Shown one piece after another: positions 29,901-38,460 of a DNA stretch of 64,000 nt. Each line of letters begins with the position of its first letter. Position 1 is the stretch's first letter. The position numbers were made by a program, and so were the translations under genes. Source of the DNA: Collimonas sp. OK307 (GTDB taxonomy: Bacteria; Pseudomonadota; Gammaproteobacteria; Burkholderiales; Burkholderiaceae_D). The DNA is taken from assembly GCF_900113705.1 (NCBI RefSeq), contig NZ_FOQI01000007.1, positions 117,074 through 181,073 of the forward strand. Direction: 5' to 3'. Under the pieces are notes generated by a model. The model was not told the origin of the DNA and ran no database searches. It worked only from the letters and a program-made list of their open reading frames with translations.

Positions 29901-30168
29901 CCGACTGCCCTTCATACGAGCGCGATGTCAGGGTATCGATGCCATTGATGGTGTTGACCGCTTCTTCAATCGGGCGGCTGACATCCGATTCCACCGTTTC
30001 CGGCGAGGCGCCGGGATACAAGGTTTGCACCACCACCACCGGGAACGTGATGTCTGGAAACTGGTCCACCCGTAACCGGTCGTAGGAAAACAGCCCCAGC
30101 ACCACAAAGGCCATCATCATCATGGTGGCCAGTACCGGATTGCCAATGCTGATGCGCGTGAACCACAT
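26959..30168 (-). CDS. RND efflux permease, second system
   Basis: A 1069-residue HAE-type RND transporter, starting MWFTRISIGNPVLATMMMMAF. The proton-relay aspartates are in GLLIDDAIVVRENIVRH and the lysine in GLVTKNAILLVDFANQ. Unlike the first pump, the segment after the DD motif has an insertion (KLNGRFKSHKLAALDGT) between the DD helix and the next helix, placing it nearer the MdtBC/other HAE branch. It lies 3 bp after its adaptor gene and has no outer-membrane gene next to it; TolC nearby could complete the pump. Substrates unknown. Confidence 0.93.
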   Translation of the reverse strand: MWFTRISIGNPVLATMMMMAFVVLGLFSYDRLRVDQFPDITFPVVVVQTLYPGASPETVESDVSRPIEEAVNTINGIDTLTSRSYEGQSVVIVQFNLNVDPTQGAQDVREKVAAVKAAFRKEIKEPLITRYDPADAPIFSISVTNDPKAKPRDLRELTTIADQIVKKRLENVRGVGSVTLVGGVKRQINIYVKPVEMESLGIGINQVEDAIRNENQELPTGAIRSTDSEKVVQVLGKFKDPQHFNDIVVAIRGGQSVKLSQIATVVDGQEEQENLALYNGQRTLALDILKAQGQNTIEVADGLMQAMQELQTTMQTLHPGVKIQAIQDGSRQIRVGVHNVRQTLLEGAALTILIVFLFLNSWRSTIITGLTLPVALIGTFLFMNMFGFTINMITLMALSLCVGLLIDDAIVVRENIVRHAGMKLNGRFKSHKLAALDGTAEIGLAVLATTFSIVAVFLPVGFMGGIIGRFFHQFGITVTAAVLISMFVSFTLDPMLSSIWPDPALHTDAAGHKQRRGVYANTIGRVLEVFERLVQWLSDGYQVLLKWSLGHRKMTVGIAILAFVAGLALPAAGLVGTEFIPNADYSESGVTFYTPVGSSLELTETKVHQVESILREFPEVQDIYSTVNTGASQGKNYASIFIRLTPRQQRKRSNAELTPLLRQRLSQVAGITVTQVGSLAAVGGDSKQIRLSLLGHDLKELERLSAEAQRRMRAVPGLVDLDSSLKDNKPNIAVTPKRDIGADLGIGVAQIGNALRPLLAGEAVSSWRGPDDENYDVNVRLAPSDRNASEDLSRLMLASTQLNSDGSAKMVPLRQVADIAASTGANQINRRDLNREIELSADAVGRSAGQVNADVKTALDGMHWPAGYRYQVGGTTKSMQESFNYALAALGLAIIFIYMILASQFASFLQPLAIMSALPLTLIGVFLALMIFRSTLNMFSIIGFIMLMGLVTKNAILLVDFANQARKAGAERGAALLEAAHVRLRPILMTTLAMVFGMVPLAFGVAEGSEQRAPMGQAVIGGIITSSLLTLVVVPVMYTYLDDFGSWVKRKWRGNTVVTDVDEDGQQLS

Positions 30169-30171
30169 GGC

Positions 30172-31323
30172 TTAGCCCTGGCTGCCGGCGGGTTTGGCGG
30201 CAAGTACCTTGACGCTGGCGCCGTCCGGCAGATTACCGAGATTCACCTTGACGATGCGGGCGCCGTTGCTGACGCCGCTCAGGATTTCCACTGCATTGCT
30301 GCTATCGCCGTCGCTGCCGCGCAACCCCAAAGTGACGCTGCGGCGCTGCACCTTGCCGTTTTCTATGAGATATACGTAGTGGTCGCTGGCGTCGCTCTGG
30401 ATTGCCGATTGCGGCGCAGTCAGCACGCCGTTTTTCCGCGACAGGGTTAGCTGCGCTTCGCCAAACATGCCAGCCCGTAGCAAGCCCTGCGGATTGTCGA
30501 TCTGGATATACACCATGATCGAGCGCGAACCGGTTTCAATCGATGGATTGATGCGGACCACCTTGCCGACCACCGGGGCGGGTAAACCGCCCAGCGTCAA
30601 CCGGACTTCCTGGCCCAGAGCCACGCTCAGGATGTTCGAGGTCGGTACCGCGGCCGCCATTTCCATTTGCCGCAAATCGACGATTTCCAGCAGGTTATTG
30701 TCGGGCGATACCTTCTCTCCAGGTTCCACCGAACGGCGGCTGATCAAGCCGCTGATCGGTGCCCGGATAACCGTATCCGACAACGCCTTGCGCGCTACAT
30801 CCAGTGCACCGTTGGCGGAGTCGACGTTTGCTTTAGCGATGTCATACTGGCTGGCGGCGTTGTCGAAGGCATTTTTCGAAATGAAGCCTTTTTCCACCAG
30901 AACCTTGTTGTTGGCGCGGGTCTTGCTGGCGATATCGAGCTGGCCCTGCGCTGCTACTTGCGATCCCAGCGCCTGATTGACGCGTGCCTGATATTCGCTG
31001 GTGTCCATCTTGACGATGACCTGGCCGCTGCTGACGCTTGCACCTTCCCTTACCAGTACTTCCCGTACTTCACCGCTGACCCTGGCTTTGACCTGGGCCT
31101 GATTGACCGCGCGCAGGGCACCCGAAAGCGTCAAGATCTCGCGCAGATCGTGTGGCGCCACCTGCATCACATCGCTCGCCAGGAATTCCAGGCTGGGGGG
31201 CGCGGTTTTTTGCGGCGCCGGCAGTGGCGGCTTGCGTTGCGCCAGGAAAGCGGCACCCAGCACTGCTGCAATACCGACAACAGCGATGGCGATCCAGAGT
31301 TTATGTCGTCTCTGCGTAGTCAT
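30172..31323 (-). CDS. RND efflux periplasmic adaptor, second system
   Basis: A 383-residue membrane-fusion protein. The start MTTQRRHKLWIAIAVVGIAAVLG gives an N-terminal membrane anchor without a lipobox; earlier in-frame starts lie within the regulator gene. Barrel-sandwich motifs VKARVSGEVREVLVREGASVSSGQVI and an alpha-hairpin (about 110-170) are visible. Its ATG overlaps the TetR gene stop by 4 bp (ATGA) and the permease gene follows after 3 bp, so regulator, adaptor and permease are one operon. Confidence 0.92.
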   Translation of the reverse strand: MTTQRRHKLWIAIAVVGIAAVLGAAFLAQRKPPLPAPQKTAPPSLEFLASDVMQVAPHDLREILTLSGALRAVNQAQVKARVSGEVREVLVREGASVSSGQVIVKMDTSEYQARVNQALGSQVAAQGQLDIASKTRANNKVLVEKGFISKNAFDNAASQYDIAKANVDSANGALDVARKALSDTVIRAPISGLISRRSVEPGEKVSPDNNLLEIVDLRQMEMAAAVPTSNILSVALGQEVRLTLGGLPAPVVGKVVRINPSIETGSRSIMVYIQIDNPQGLLRAGMFGEAQLTLSRKNGVLTAPQSAIQSDASDHYVYLIENGKVQRRSVTLGLRGSDGDSSNAVEILSGVSNGARIVKVNLGNLPDGASVKVLAAKPAGSQG

Positions 31324-32000
31324 CGAGCAGCTGGAACAGATGTTGGCTGGGTTGGTTGCCGGGTTGGCTGGCTCAGCAAGCCATGCAGGCAGAGGTCGAT
31401 AAAACTGCTCAGATAAGTTTCCGGGTTGACCGCTTCGACGTGGCAGGGGTTGAGAGGTTGCTGCCACATCATCAGCATGATCACCGGTGCGACCAGTACA
31501 TTGGCGGTCTGGTGGACGTCGATCGCACGAAATTCGCCGCGCTCGATGCCACGCTGTAGCAGGCGCACCAGCATGGCGTCGCCGCGCATGCTGATTTCTT
31601 CGCGATGGAAGGCTGCCAGTTCGGGGAAATTGCCCGATTCGGCCATCATCAGTTTGGTAATCCCGGTCAGTTTGGTGGCGCCGATACGCTCCCACCAGAC
31701 CAGGATGATGTGGCGGAACAGATCGGCACTGGAGCCGTCGTAGCTGCCGATGATGTCGTCGGCTTCATCTAGCAGCGGCAGCATGTTTTCACGCACCACC
31801 GCCTTGAACAATTCTTCCTTGTTCTCAAAGTACAGGTACAGCGTTCCTTTGGAGACGCCAGCCCGGGCCGCAACGTCGCCCAATCGGGTGGCGGCAAATC
31901 CGCGTTCGACAAATAAATCCAGCGCGGCCGCCAGCAATTCCTGCGGACGGGCTTCTTTGCGTCGAGCCCAACGGGGTTTGGAGCTGAAAGGGCAATTCAT
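31320..32000 (-). CDS. TetR-family regulator heading the second RND operon
   Basis: A 226-residue TetR/AcrR regulator. The HTH reads ELLAAALDLFVERGFAATRLGDVAARAGVSKGTLYLYFENKEELF, and the C-terminal domain resembles that of TetR proteins that control RND pumps. It is the first gene of the operon rather than divergent, so autoregulation of the whole pump from the upstream palindrome is likely. The C-terminus ends in a Pro/Thr-rich tail. Confidence 0.9.
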   Translation of the reverse strand: MNCPFSSKPRWARRKEARPQELLAAALDLFVERGFAATRLGDVAARAGVSKGTLYLYFENKEELFKAVVRENMLPLLDEADDIIGSYDGSSADLFRHIILVWWERIGATKLTGITKLMMAESGNFPELAAFHREEISMRGDAMLVRLLQRGIERGEFRAIDVHQTANVLVAPVIMLMMWQQPLNPCHVEAVNPETYLSSFIDLCLHGLLSQPTRQPTQPTSVPAAR

Positions 32001-32033
32001 GAATGCTTGGGCTGTCTACCAGGTTGGTTATTA

Positions 32034-32051
32034 ACTGACTTTGGAGTCAGT
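32034..32051. promoter_or_regulatory. Candidate TetR operator upstream of the second RND operon
   Basis: A perfect inverted repeat, ACTGACT-TTGG-AGTCAGT, 34 bp upstream of the TetR start codon. Position and symmetry fit an autoregulatory operator. No experimental equivalent is claimed. Confidence 0.65.
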
Positions 32052-32214
32052 AATGTAAGCGGCAACCGTGGGGGTGTCAAGAAAGCCGGTTGAACGGGCT
32101 TGGACTTGAGGGTAGCGGAGGTGATTGCAAGTAGAATCTGGCCTTCGGTTCAATTTGCAGTGCCATAGATCGTAAAATGTTTTCAAAATACACACTAATT
32201 ATCGAGGTTACGGC

Positions 32215-32496
32215 GTGAGTGCAGATGTGAGCGAAGCTGGCATTTCTTGTCGCCCCGATTGCGGCGCCTGTTGCACCGCGCCGTCGATCTCGTCGCCGAT
32301 TCCTGGCATGCCCGACGGCAAGCCGGCTGGCGTCCGTTGTATCCAGCTGGACCAGGCCAATCTCTGCCGGATTTTCGGCAGTCCCGATCGTCCCGCCGTT
32401 TGCGCCAGCCTGCAGCCCGCATTGGATATGTGCGGCAATTCCCAAGCGCATGCGATGCATTACTTGGCAACGCTGGAACGATTGACCGCTGTGTAG
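32215..32496 (+). CDS. YkgJ-family cysteine-cluster protein
   Basis: A 93-residue protein with the metal-chelating cysteine pattern of the YkgJ (UPF0153) family: CRPDCGACC near the N-terminus, then single cysteines in GVRCIQL, NLCRIF, AVCASL and LDMC. Members are thought to bind zinc or iron; function is not known. GTG is the likely start. It is followed by the DUF1439 lipoprotein gene after 38 bp. Confidence 0.8.
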   Translation: MSADVSEAGISCRPDCGACCTAPSISSPIPGMPDGKPAGVRCIQLDQANLCRIFGSPDRPAVCASLQPALDMCGNSQAHAMHYLATLERLTAV

Positions 32497-32534
32497 GGTC
32501 AGTCTGATGATCGGCAAAAAAAGGAAAAATTCGA

Positions 32535-33107
32535 ATGCAATCTAAAAACTTTACTTCCAGCAAGGTCATGCCGGCGTTGTTGGCGCTAATCGTTACGCTG
32601 CTCTTATCGTCATGTGCCGCCCTTATCGGACCGCGCGATGTCGAATTTCCGTTGACTAAATTGCAGCAATCAGTCGACAAGCACTTGCCGTTTTCGCAAC
32701 GTTACCTGGGCCTGTTCGAGATTACCGCCAACAAGGCCCAGCTGAGCTTGCCGCCTGAGCAGAATCGCTTGTCGATGGTCACAGACGTGACTCTCACCAT
32801 GCCCTTGCTAGGGAAATCATGGAGCGGCAAGATGGCGGTCTCGGGCGTACTGACCCTGGATAATCCGCACAGCGCCGTGACGCTGCAGGAGCCCAAGCTG
32901 GACAGCCTGGTGCTGGACGGCCTCGACAATACCTACGCCGCACAAGTAACGCAGATAGGTAATTTGCTGGCGCATCAGTTGCTGGCCAACGTCCCGTTGT
33001 ATACCTTCAAGCCGGAAGATTTACGTTATGCCGGCGTCGCTTTCATGCCGACAAGAATCGGCACCAGGCCCGAAAACCTGGTGGTTACCTTTGAACCGGT
33101 AAAATAG
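32535..33107 (+). CDS. DUF1439 (YceB-like) lipoprotein
   Basis: A 190-residue predicted lipoprotein. The signal contains a hydrophobic core (ALLALIVTLLLSSC) with lipobox LSSC. The mature part, with FPLTKLQQSVDKHLPFSQRYLGLFEI and alternating beta-strand pattern, matches the DUF1439/YceB family of outer-membrane-associated lipoproteins of unknown function. An AAGGAA ribosome-binding site precedes the ATG. It may be co-transcribed with the ykgJ-like gene. Confidence 0.82.
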   Translation: MQSKNFTSSKVMPALLALIVTLLLSSCAALIGPRDVEFPLTKLQQSVDKHLPFSQRYLGLFEITANKAQLSLPPEQNRLSMVTDVTLTMPLLGKSWSGKMAVSGVLTLDNPHSAVTLQEPKLDSLVLDGLDNTYAAQVTQIGNLLAHQLLANVPLYTFKPEDLRYAGVAFMPTRIGTRPENLVVTFEPVK

Positions 33108-33207
33108 CGGGCTGTTTTTAAGAAATATCCAGCAACTTTACAATGGCCGGGGCGGTATCATTCGGCCCGGAGCCTGATTTCCTTTCACTTTTTTACTCCC
33201 ACACTAC

Positions 33208-34053
33208 ATGGATATTGTTCTCGCGTTAAAAGTGCTCATCATGGGCCTGGTCGAAGGTTTCACCGAGTTTTTGCCTATCTCGTCGACCGGTCACCTGATT
33301 CTGGCCGGCAGCTTGCTGGACTTTACTGCCGACATTACGCGTGAAAAAGCCGAAGTGTTCGAGATCGCCATCCAGGCCGGCGCGATTTTCGCCGTGTGCT
33401 GGGAATACCGGGCCCGTATCGCCGCGGTCTTGCGCGGCCTGCCTAACGATGTCAAGGCGCGCAAACTGGTTATCAACCTGATCATCGCTTTTATCCCGGC
33501 AGCGATACTGGGGCTGTTGTTCAGCAAGATGATCAAGGAAAAACTGTTCGCACCTTTGCCGGTGGCGATCGCACTGATTGTCGGCGGCTTTGTGATCCTC
33601 TGGGTTGAGCGCCGTAACAAGAACGGTGATCGGGTTGCCAGGGTCGAATCTGTGGACGACATGAGCGCGCTGGATGCGCTGAAGATCGGCATTGCCCAGG
33701 CGTTCGCGCTGATTCCCGGCACCAGCCGTTCGGGCGCAACGATTATCGGCGGCATGATGTTCGGCCTGTCACGCAAGGCGGCTACCGAGTTTTCATTTTT
33801 CCTGGCAATTCCTACCCTGTTTGCCGCCACCATTTATTCCCTATATAAAGATCGCGCGCTATTGTCGGCGGCCGATATCCCGCTGTTCTCGATCGGCACT
33901 GCAGCGGCGTTTGTCTCGGCGTTCCTGTGCGTGCGCTGGTTGTTGCGTTATATCAGCAGCCATGATTTCACCGTGTTTGCGTGGTACCGGATTGTGTTTG
34001 GCCTGGTGGTGATTGTTACCGGATATACCGGTTGGGTAAGCTGGACGCATTGA
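33208..34053 (+). CDS. uppP: Undecaprenyl-diphosphatase (first copy)
   Basis: A 281-residue polytopic membrane enzyme that dephosphorylates undecaprenyl pyrophosphate, recycling the lipid carrier for peptidoglycan and LPS sugars; overproduction gives bacitracin resistance. Signature motifs are [18 protein letters not shown] (about 15-32) with the catalytic glutamates, and [14 protein letters not shown] (about 170-183). Length and hydrophobic profile agree with BacA/UppP. A paralogue lies 78 bp downstream on the same strand. Confidence 0.94.
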   Translation: MDIVLALKVLIMGLVEGFTEFLPISSTGHLILAGSLLDFTADITREKAEVFEIAIQAGAIFAVCWEYRARIAAVLRGLPNDVKARKLVINLIIAFIPAAILGLLFSKMIKEKLFAPLPVAIALIVGGFVILWVERRNKNGDRVARVESVDDMSALDALKIGIAQAFALIPGTSRSGATIIGGMMFGLSRKAATEFSFFLAIPTLFAATIYSLYKDRALLSAADIPLFSIGTAAAFVSAFLCVRWLLRYISSHDFTVFAWYRIVFGLVVIVTGYTGWVSWTH

Positions 34054-34131
34054 GCGCGCATCCTGGCTGTAGAAAAAGAGTCATCGTTTTTTTGAAATTT
34101 GTAATTATTCAATCCTGAACTGGAGATTGCT

Positions 34132-35004
34132 GTGGCAAGTGTATGTTCCGCTGGTACCGATATCGGGTTTGCATCGCTAGACTATTTACAGGTAGCGATT
34201 CTGGGCGTGATTCAGGGGATCTCTGAGTTATTGCCGATTTCTTCCACCGCGCATATGCGTATCGTTCCAGCCATACTCGGCTGGCACGATCCCGGCTCCG
34301 CTTTTTCTGCAGCGATGCAACTGGCGGCGCTGGCGGCCGTGGTCAGTTATTTCTGGCGCGATATACGCGAAGTCACTGTCGGCAGCATCACGGCGGTACG
34401 TGAACGCAATTTCAGCAGTCCGTCATTCCGTCTCGGTGTGGCTATCATCGTGGCGACGATCCCGATCGGGATTGCAGGACTGTCCCTGTCGCATGTGTTG
34501 AACGCCTGCGGCTCGCCGTTGCGCAGCCTGAGTGTGATCGGCTATGCCTGTATCGCCATGGGCGTGCTGCTGGCGCTCGCAGAACTCAGTTGCCGTCATC
34601 GCCGCACTGTTGGCGAGATGCGTATGCGCGATGCCGTAATCGTCGGCCTGGCGCAGGTTGGTGCGCTGATTCCTGGCGTGTCGCGTTCCGGTTCGACGCT
34701 GACTGCCGCCTTGTTCCTTAATTTCAAGCGTGAAGAAGCAGCGCGCTTCTCCTTCCTGCTCGGTTTGCCTGCGATTGCGCTGGCCGGGTTGAAAGAGTTG
34801 CTGGTGCTGTTCCATTTGCATATGCCGCTGGAGACCTGGATGTTGCTGATCTTCGGCCTGGTGATCGCCAGCATTTCGGCTTTTGGTGCGATCTGGGGTT
34901 TGATGAAATTCCTGGAGAAGTTCTCAACCTGGCCGTTCATCGTCTATCGCATCGCTTTGGGAGTATTTCTCCTGATCGGTGTTCATAACGGCTTCCTCAG
35001 CTAA
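34132..35004 (+). CDS. Undecaprenyl-diphosphatase paralogue (second copy)
   Basis: A 290-residue BacA/UppP homologue directly downstream of uppP but clearly diverged. It keeps IQGISELLPISSTAHMRI (the first Glu of the E/QxxxE motif is Gln, a known variant) and IPGVSRSGSTLTAALFLNF. The start is GTG with GGAG upstream. The divergence suggests an old paralogue or separately acquired copy rather than a recent tandem duplication. It may act under different conditions or on a related polyprenyl pyrophosphate; this is inference. Confidence 0.88.
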   Translation: MASVCSAGTDIGFASLDYLQVAILGVIQGISELLPISSTAHMRIVPAILGWHDPGSAFSAAMQLAALAAVVSYFWRDIREVTVGSITAVRERNFSSPSFRLGVAIIVATIPIGIAGLSLSHVLNACGSPLRSLSVIGYACIAMGVLLALAELSCRHRRTVGEMRMRDAVIVGLAQVGALIPGVSRSGSTLTAALFLNFKREEAARFSFLLGLPAIALAGLKELLVLFHLHMPLETWMLLIFGLVIASISAFGAIWGLMKFLEKFSTWPFIVYRIALGVFLLIGVHNGFLS

Positions 35005-35042
35005 GACAATAAGACAAGATTTCTCAATCAAGTAATTAATTA

Positions 35043-36890
35043 ATGCCACATTCGCCAGATTCAGCAGAAGCATCCGCCAGTTCCGACCCGCAAGCACTTC
35101 ATATACTGCAAACGGTATTCGGCTATCCATCTTTTCGTGGCCAACAGGCTGAGATTGTCAGTCATGTGGCTAATGGTGGTGATGCGCTGGTGCTGATGCC
35201 GACCGGTGGCGGCAAGTCGCTGTGTTACCAGATTCCGGCATTGTTGCGGGATGGGGTCGGAGTGGTGGTGTCGCCGCTGATCGCGTTGATGCAAGACCAG
35301 GTTGATGCGCTGGCGGAAGTCGGCGTGCGCGCCGCTTTCCTGAATTCCACGCAAACCTACGAAGAAGCATCGCAGATCGAGCGCCGCGTGCGCAGTGGCG
35401 ATCTCGATCTGGTGTATGTGGCGCCGGAACGTTTGCTGACGCCGCGTTGCCTGGATTTGCTGGAATCTTCCAAGATTGCCTTGTTTGCGATTGATGAAGC
35501 GCATTGCGTATCGCAATGGGGGCATGATTTCCGGCCCGAATATATCAAGCTGTCGATCCTGCACGAACGTTTTCCAGACGTGCCGCGGATTGCGCTGACA
35601 GCCACTGCCGACCAGCAGACCCGCGAAGAAATTGCGCTACGCCTGCAACTTGAGCAGGGCGCACGTTTCGTTTCCTCCTTCGATCGTCCCAACATTCGTT
35701 ATCAGATTGTTGAAAAAGCCAACGGCCGCAAGCAGCTGCTCGATTTTATTCAAAGCGAACATGGCGGCGATGCCGGCATCGTGTATTGCCTGTCGCGCAA
35801 GAAGGTTGAGGAAACCGCTGAATTCCTGGGGCAGCAGGGGATCCAGGCCTTGCCCTATCACGCCGGCATGGATTACGCGCAACGGACCAAGAATCAAGGG
35901 CGCTTCCTGCGTGAAGACGGCATCGTGATGGTGGCCACCATCGCCTTCGGCATGGGGATCGATAAACCGGATGTACGGTTCGTCGCGCATCTGGATTTAC
36001 CCAAGAGTATTGAAGGTTATTACCAGGAAACCGGCCGCGCCGGCCGCGATGGCGGCCCCGCTAATGCCTGGATGGCGTACGGTTTGCAAGACGTGGTGCA
36101 GCAACGGCGCATGATCGACGAGTCGGAAGCCGGCGAGGTCTTCAAGCGGGTGCTGGGCGTCAAGCTGGATGCCATGCTGGGGTTGTGTGAAACCCTGCAT
36201 TGCCGCCGCGTGCGCTTGCTGGATTATTTCGGCCAGGGCTCGGAGCGTTGCGGCAATTGCGACACCTGCATGAGCCCGCCGGTGTCATTCGATGCGACGG
36301 TGGTGGTGCAAAAGCTGCTGTCGACGATTTACCGGGTCGACCAGCGCTTCGGCGCGATGCATGTGATGGATGTCTTGCGCGGCATAGACTCCGACAAGAT
36401 CAAGCAATGGCGTCACGATCAACTGTCGACGTTTGGCATCGGCAGCGATCGCAGCGAAGCCGAGTGGCGGGCGATCATGCGGCAGTCGATTGCGCTTGGC
36501 CTGATCACGGTCGACCACGAGGCATACAGCGCGCTCAAACTGACCGATGCGGCGCGGCCGGTGCTGCGCGGCGAGCAAGCTGTACAGTTGCGGGAATACC
36601 AGAAACCGGTCAAGCAGAAACGCAGCAGCAACAAGCCGAAGGGCTATGTCGAAACGGATCTGTCGACGCTGGAACAGGCGATTTTCGAGAAGTTGCGCTG
36701 GTGGCGGGTCGAGACTGCGCGCAAACACAACGTGCCCGCTTACGTCATCTTCCACGATGCCACCATGCGTGAAATCGCCAAGGCGCAGCCAGCTTCCCTG
36801 GATGACTTGCGCGGTGTCAGCGGTGTCGGTGAGAAGAAGCTGGAAACCTATGGCGCGGAAATTGTGGAGCTGATTGCCGAGTTTGCATGA
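35043..36890 (+). CDS. recQ: ATP-dependent DNA helicase RecQ
   Basis: A 615-residue superfamily 2 3'-5' helicase for recombination and fork repair. Motifs in order: [50 protein letters not shown], and [12 protein letters not shown]. The RecQ zinc site is visible as [17 protein letters not shown]...CGNCDTC. A single HRDC domain closes the protein (about 535-615). Length equals the E. coli RecQ class (~609). Confidence 0.96.
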   Translation: MPHSPDSAEASASSDPQALHILQTVFGYPSFRGQQAEIVSHVANGGDALVLMPTGGGKSLCYQIPALLRDGVGVVVSPLIALMQDQVDALAEVGVRAAFLNSTQTYEEASQIERRVRSGDLDLVYVAPERLLTPRCLDLLESSKIALFAIDEAHCVSQWGHDFRPEYIKLSILHERFPDVPRIALTATADQQTREEIALRLQLEQGARFVSSFDRPNIRYQIVEKANGRKQLLDFIQSEHGGDAGIVYCLSRKKVEETAEFLGQQGIQALPYHAGMDYAQRTKNQGRFLREDGIVMVATIAFGMGIDKPDVRFVAHLDLPKSIEGYYQETGRAGRDGGPANAWMAYGLQDVVQQRRMIDESEAGEVFKRVLGVKLDAMLGLCETLHCRRVRLLDYFGQGSERCGNCDTCMSPPVSFDATVVVQKLLSTIYRVDQRFGAMHVMDVLRGIDSDKIKQWRHDQLSTFGIGSDRSEAEWRAIMRQSIALGLITVDHEAYSALKLTDAARPVLRGEQAVQLREYQKPVKQKRSSNKPKGYVETDLSTLEQAIFEKLRWWRVETARKHNVPAYVIFHDATMREIAKAQPASLDDLRGVSGVGEKKLETYGAEIVELIAEFA

Positions 36891-36911
36891 TGCTGCAACT
36901 GTAACCAGGTA

Positions 36912-36937
36912 GCGTGGGCACGCTTTTGTGCCCACGC
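36912..36937. terminator. Hairpin between convergent recQ and oxidoreductase genes
   Basis: A perfect 10-bp stem GCGTGGGCAC/GTGCCCACGC with a 6-nt loop lies in the 66-bp gap between convergent genes. A T-run is lacking on the plus side, so it is a likely but not textbook terminator. Confidence 0.55.
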
Positions 36938-36956
36938 GTGAACTCACTCCACCTAC

Positions 36957-38135
36957 TTACGGAGTCGTACCCAAAGCCGCCATCAGGGCTTGCCTGATTT
37001 TCGCTTCTTGCGGAGCAACCCCAAAACCTACCATCACACCTTGCGCATCAAAGAAGCGGCAGATAGTGGTGGCGCCATCCAGTTCGATTTCCCAGCGACC
37101 GGCGGTTACCGTGTGCGGTGGCGGCGGTATCAGGGCCAGCGGATAACTCGGTGTCTTGACGATCACCGGCGAATGTTTCAGATCGATTTCGGTATCTTCA
37201 CCAGTCAATGTCTTGGCAATCGCACGCGCAGCGGTAAGGATCGGTGCGATGTATGGCAACGGGCTGGTGCGGCCTTCACGGTCGACGCAGTACTCGGCGC
37301 AATCGCCAAGCGCGTACACGTCGGCAGCGCTGGTACGGCCATGGCTATCGACCATGATGCCGCGGCCGGTGGCCAATTGCGCTACTTGCGCCAGAGCCAG
37401 GTCGGGACGCAGGCCGACGGCCGACAAGACCACATCGGCAACCACCACTTCGCCATTCGACAGGGTAATCTTGATTGCATCGTCGGCATGGTCGATGCTG
37501 GCGGCAGTCGTACCAAGTCGCAAGTTGATGCCACGCGCAGTCAGTGCTGCGTGCAAGCCTTCGCACAAAGCTTGCGGCGCCAGCGCTGCCAATGGCAATT
37601 GATTGGGATCGATCAGCGTAACCGCATGGCCGTGCGCGGCAAGATCGTCGGCAAATTCGCAACCGATCAAACCGGCGCCCAGAATCGCGACGCGGGCCGA
37701 TGCTTGCAGGTCGGGCAGCAACTTGGCGCGGAAGGTAGCGTAATCGTCGATGTGATTGACGGACAACACGCGGTCGCTGGCGTCGCCGGCGAGGTTCAGC
37801 CGGATCGGCTGGGCGCCGACGGCAAGCACCAGTTGCCGGTATTCGAAAGCGCCGTTGCTGGTGTCAACTACCTTGCGTGCAGTGTCGATGCCGTTGACCC
37901 GGGTTTTGGTCATGATATTGGCGCCGATCTGTTCCGCCATTTGCGCCGAGCTTTGCGAAATCAGTTGCGCCGCCACTTTCTTTTGGGCGAAGGCGTTGGA
38001 AAGCATCGGCTTGGAATAGAAACCGCCATCGTCGGCCGTAATGATCAGTAGCTCGGCGCTCTTGTCCAGCTTGCGCACTTCGCGCGCCAGAGAGTAGGCA
38101 GCCATGCCGGCGCCGATAATGATGATGGGTTTCAT
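36957..38135 (-). CDS. FAD-dependent pyridine-nucleotide oxidoreductase, rubredoxin-reductase-like
   Basis: A 392-residue flavoprotein. The start was set at MKPIIIIGAGMAAYSLAREV, the FAD-binding Rossmann motif; the longer upstream frame adds 32 unconserved residues. A second Rossmann motif, VAILGAGLIGCEFADDLAAHG (about 148-168), binds NAD(P)H, and the second FAD motif ADVYALGDCAEYCVDREG lies near 275-292. The arrangement matches rubredoxin/nitrite reductase-type FAD oxidoreductases. No rubredoxin gene is seen in the window, so the electron acceptor is unknown. Confidence 0.85.
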   Translation of the reverse strand: MKPIIIIGAGMAAYSLAREVRKLDKSAELLIITADDGGFYSKPMLSNAFAQKKVAAQLISQSSAQMAEQIGANIMTKTRVNGIDTARKVVDTSNGAFEYRQLVLAVGAQPIRLNLAGDASDRVLSVNHIDDYATFRAKLLPDLQASARVAILGAGLIGCEFADDLAAHGHAVTLIDPNQLPLAALAPQALCEGLHAALTARGINLRLGTTAASIDHADDAIKITLSNGEVVVADVVLSAVGLRPDLALAQVAQLATGRGIMVDSHGRTSAADVYALGDCAEYCVDREGRTSPLPYIAPILTAARAIAKTLTGEDTEIDLKHSPVIVKTPSYPLALIPPPPHTVTAGRWEIELDGATTICRFFDAQGVMVGFGVAPQEAKIRQALMAALGTTP

Positions 38136-38460
38136 GGGGATGTCCTGGAGGGTGGTTGGCGGTGATGAAAAAGCGGTCTTCAAGCTTGTCTGCATTGAGC
38201 GGTAAGCCGCCGTCATGCGTGCGGGGGGCAATTTTATTACAACATCGGTGTTACCGGCTTGATCTCGATCATTTTCCGGGTATTCCCAGTGAACACTGCA
38301 TATTGTCGATTATGAATAATAAATTGATTGTAATTAATTGATAGTTATTATTAATAATTGCGTGAAATCCTCATTCACAATGCGAAATTCGCATAGCTCA
38401 CGGCGAGCAGTCTGATAAAATCAAAGACTTTCACTTGTTAAGACTTGGGGACAGAGGCAT
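38136..38460. other. Intergenic region between divergent oxidoreductase and malic enzyme genes
   Basis: A 325-bp gap, strongly AT-rich in the middle (about 38300-38360). A perfect 15-bp palindrome, ATGCGAA-A-TTCGCAT, lies at 38380-38394, 66 bp before the malic enzyme start, and a -10-like GATAAAAT occurs about 20 bp after it. The palindrome could be an operator. No gene was seen. Confidence 0.5.

Noticed and set aside
28516..30075. A 519-codon open frame antisense to the second RND permease
   Set aside because: Same reason: antisense shadow of a well-conserved gene.
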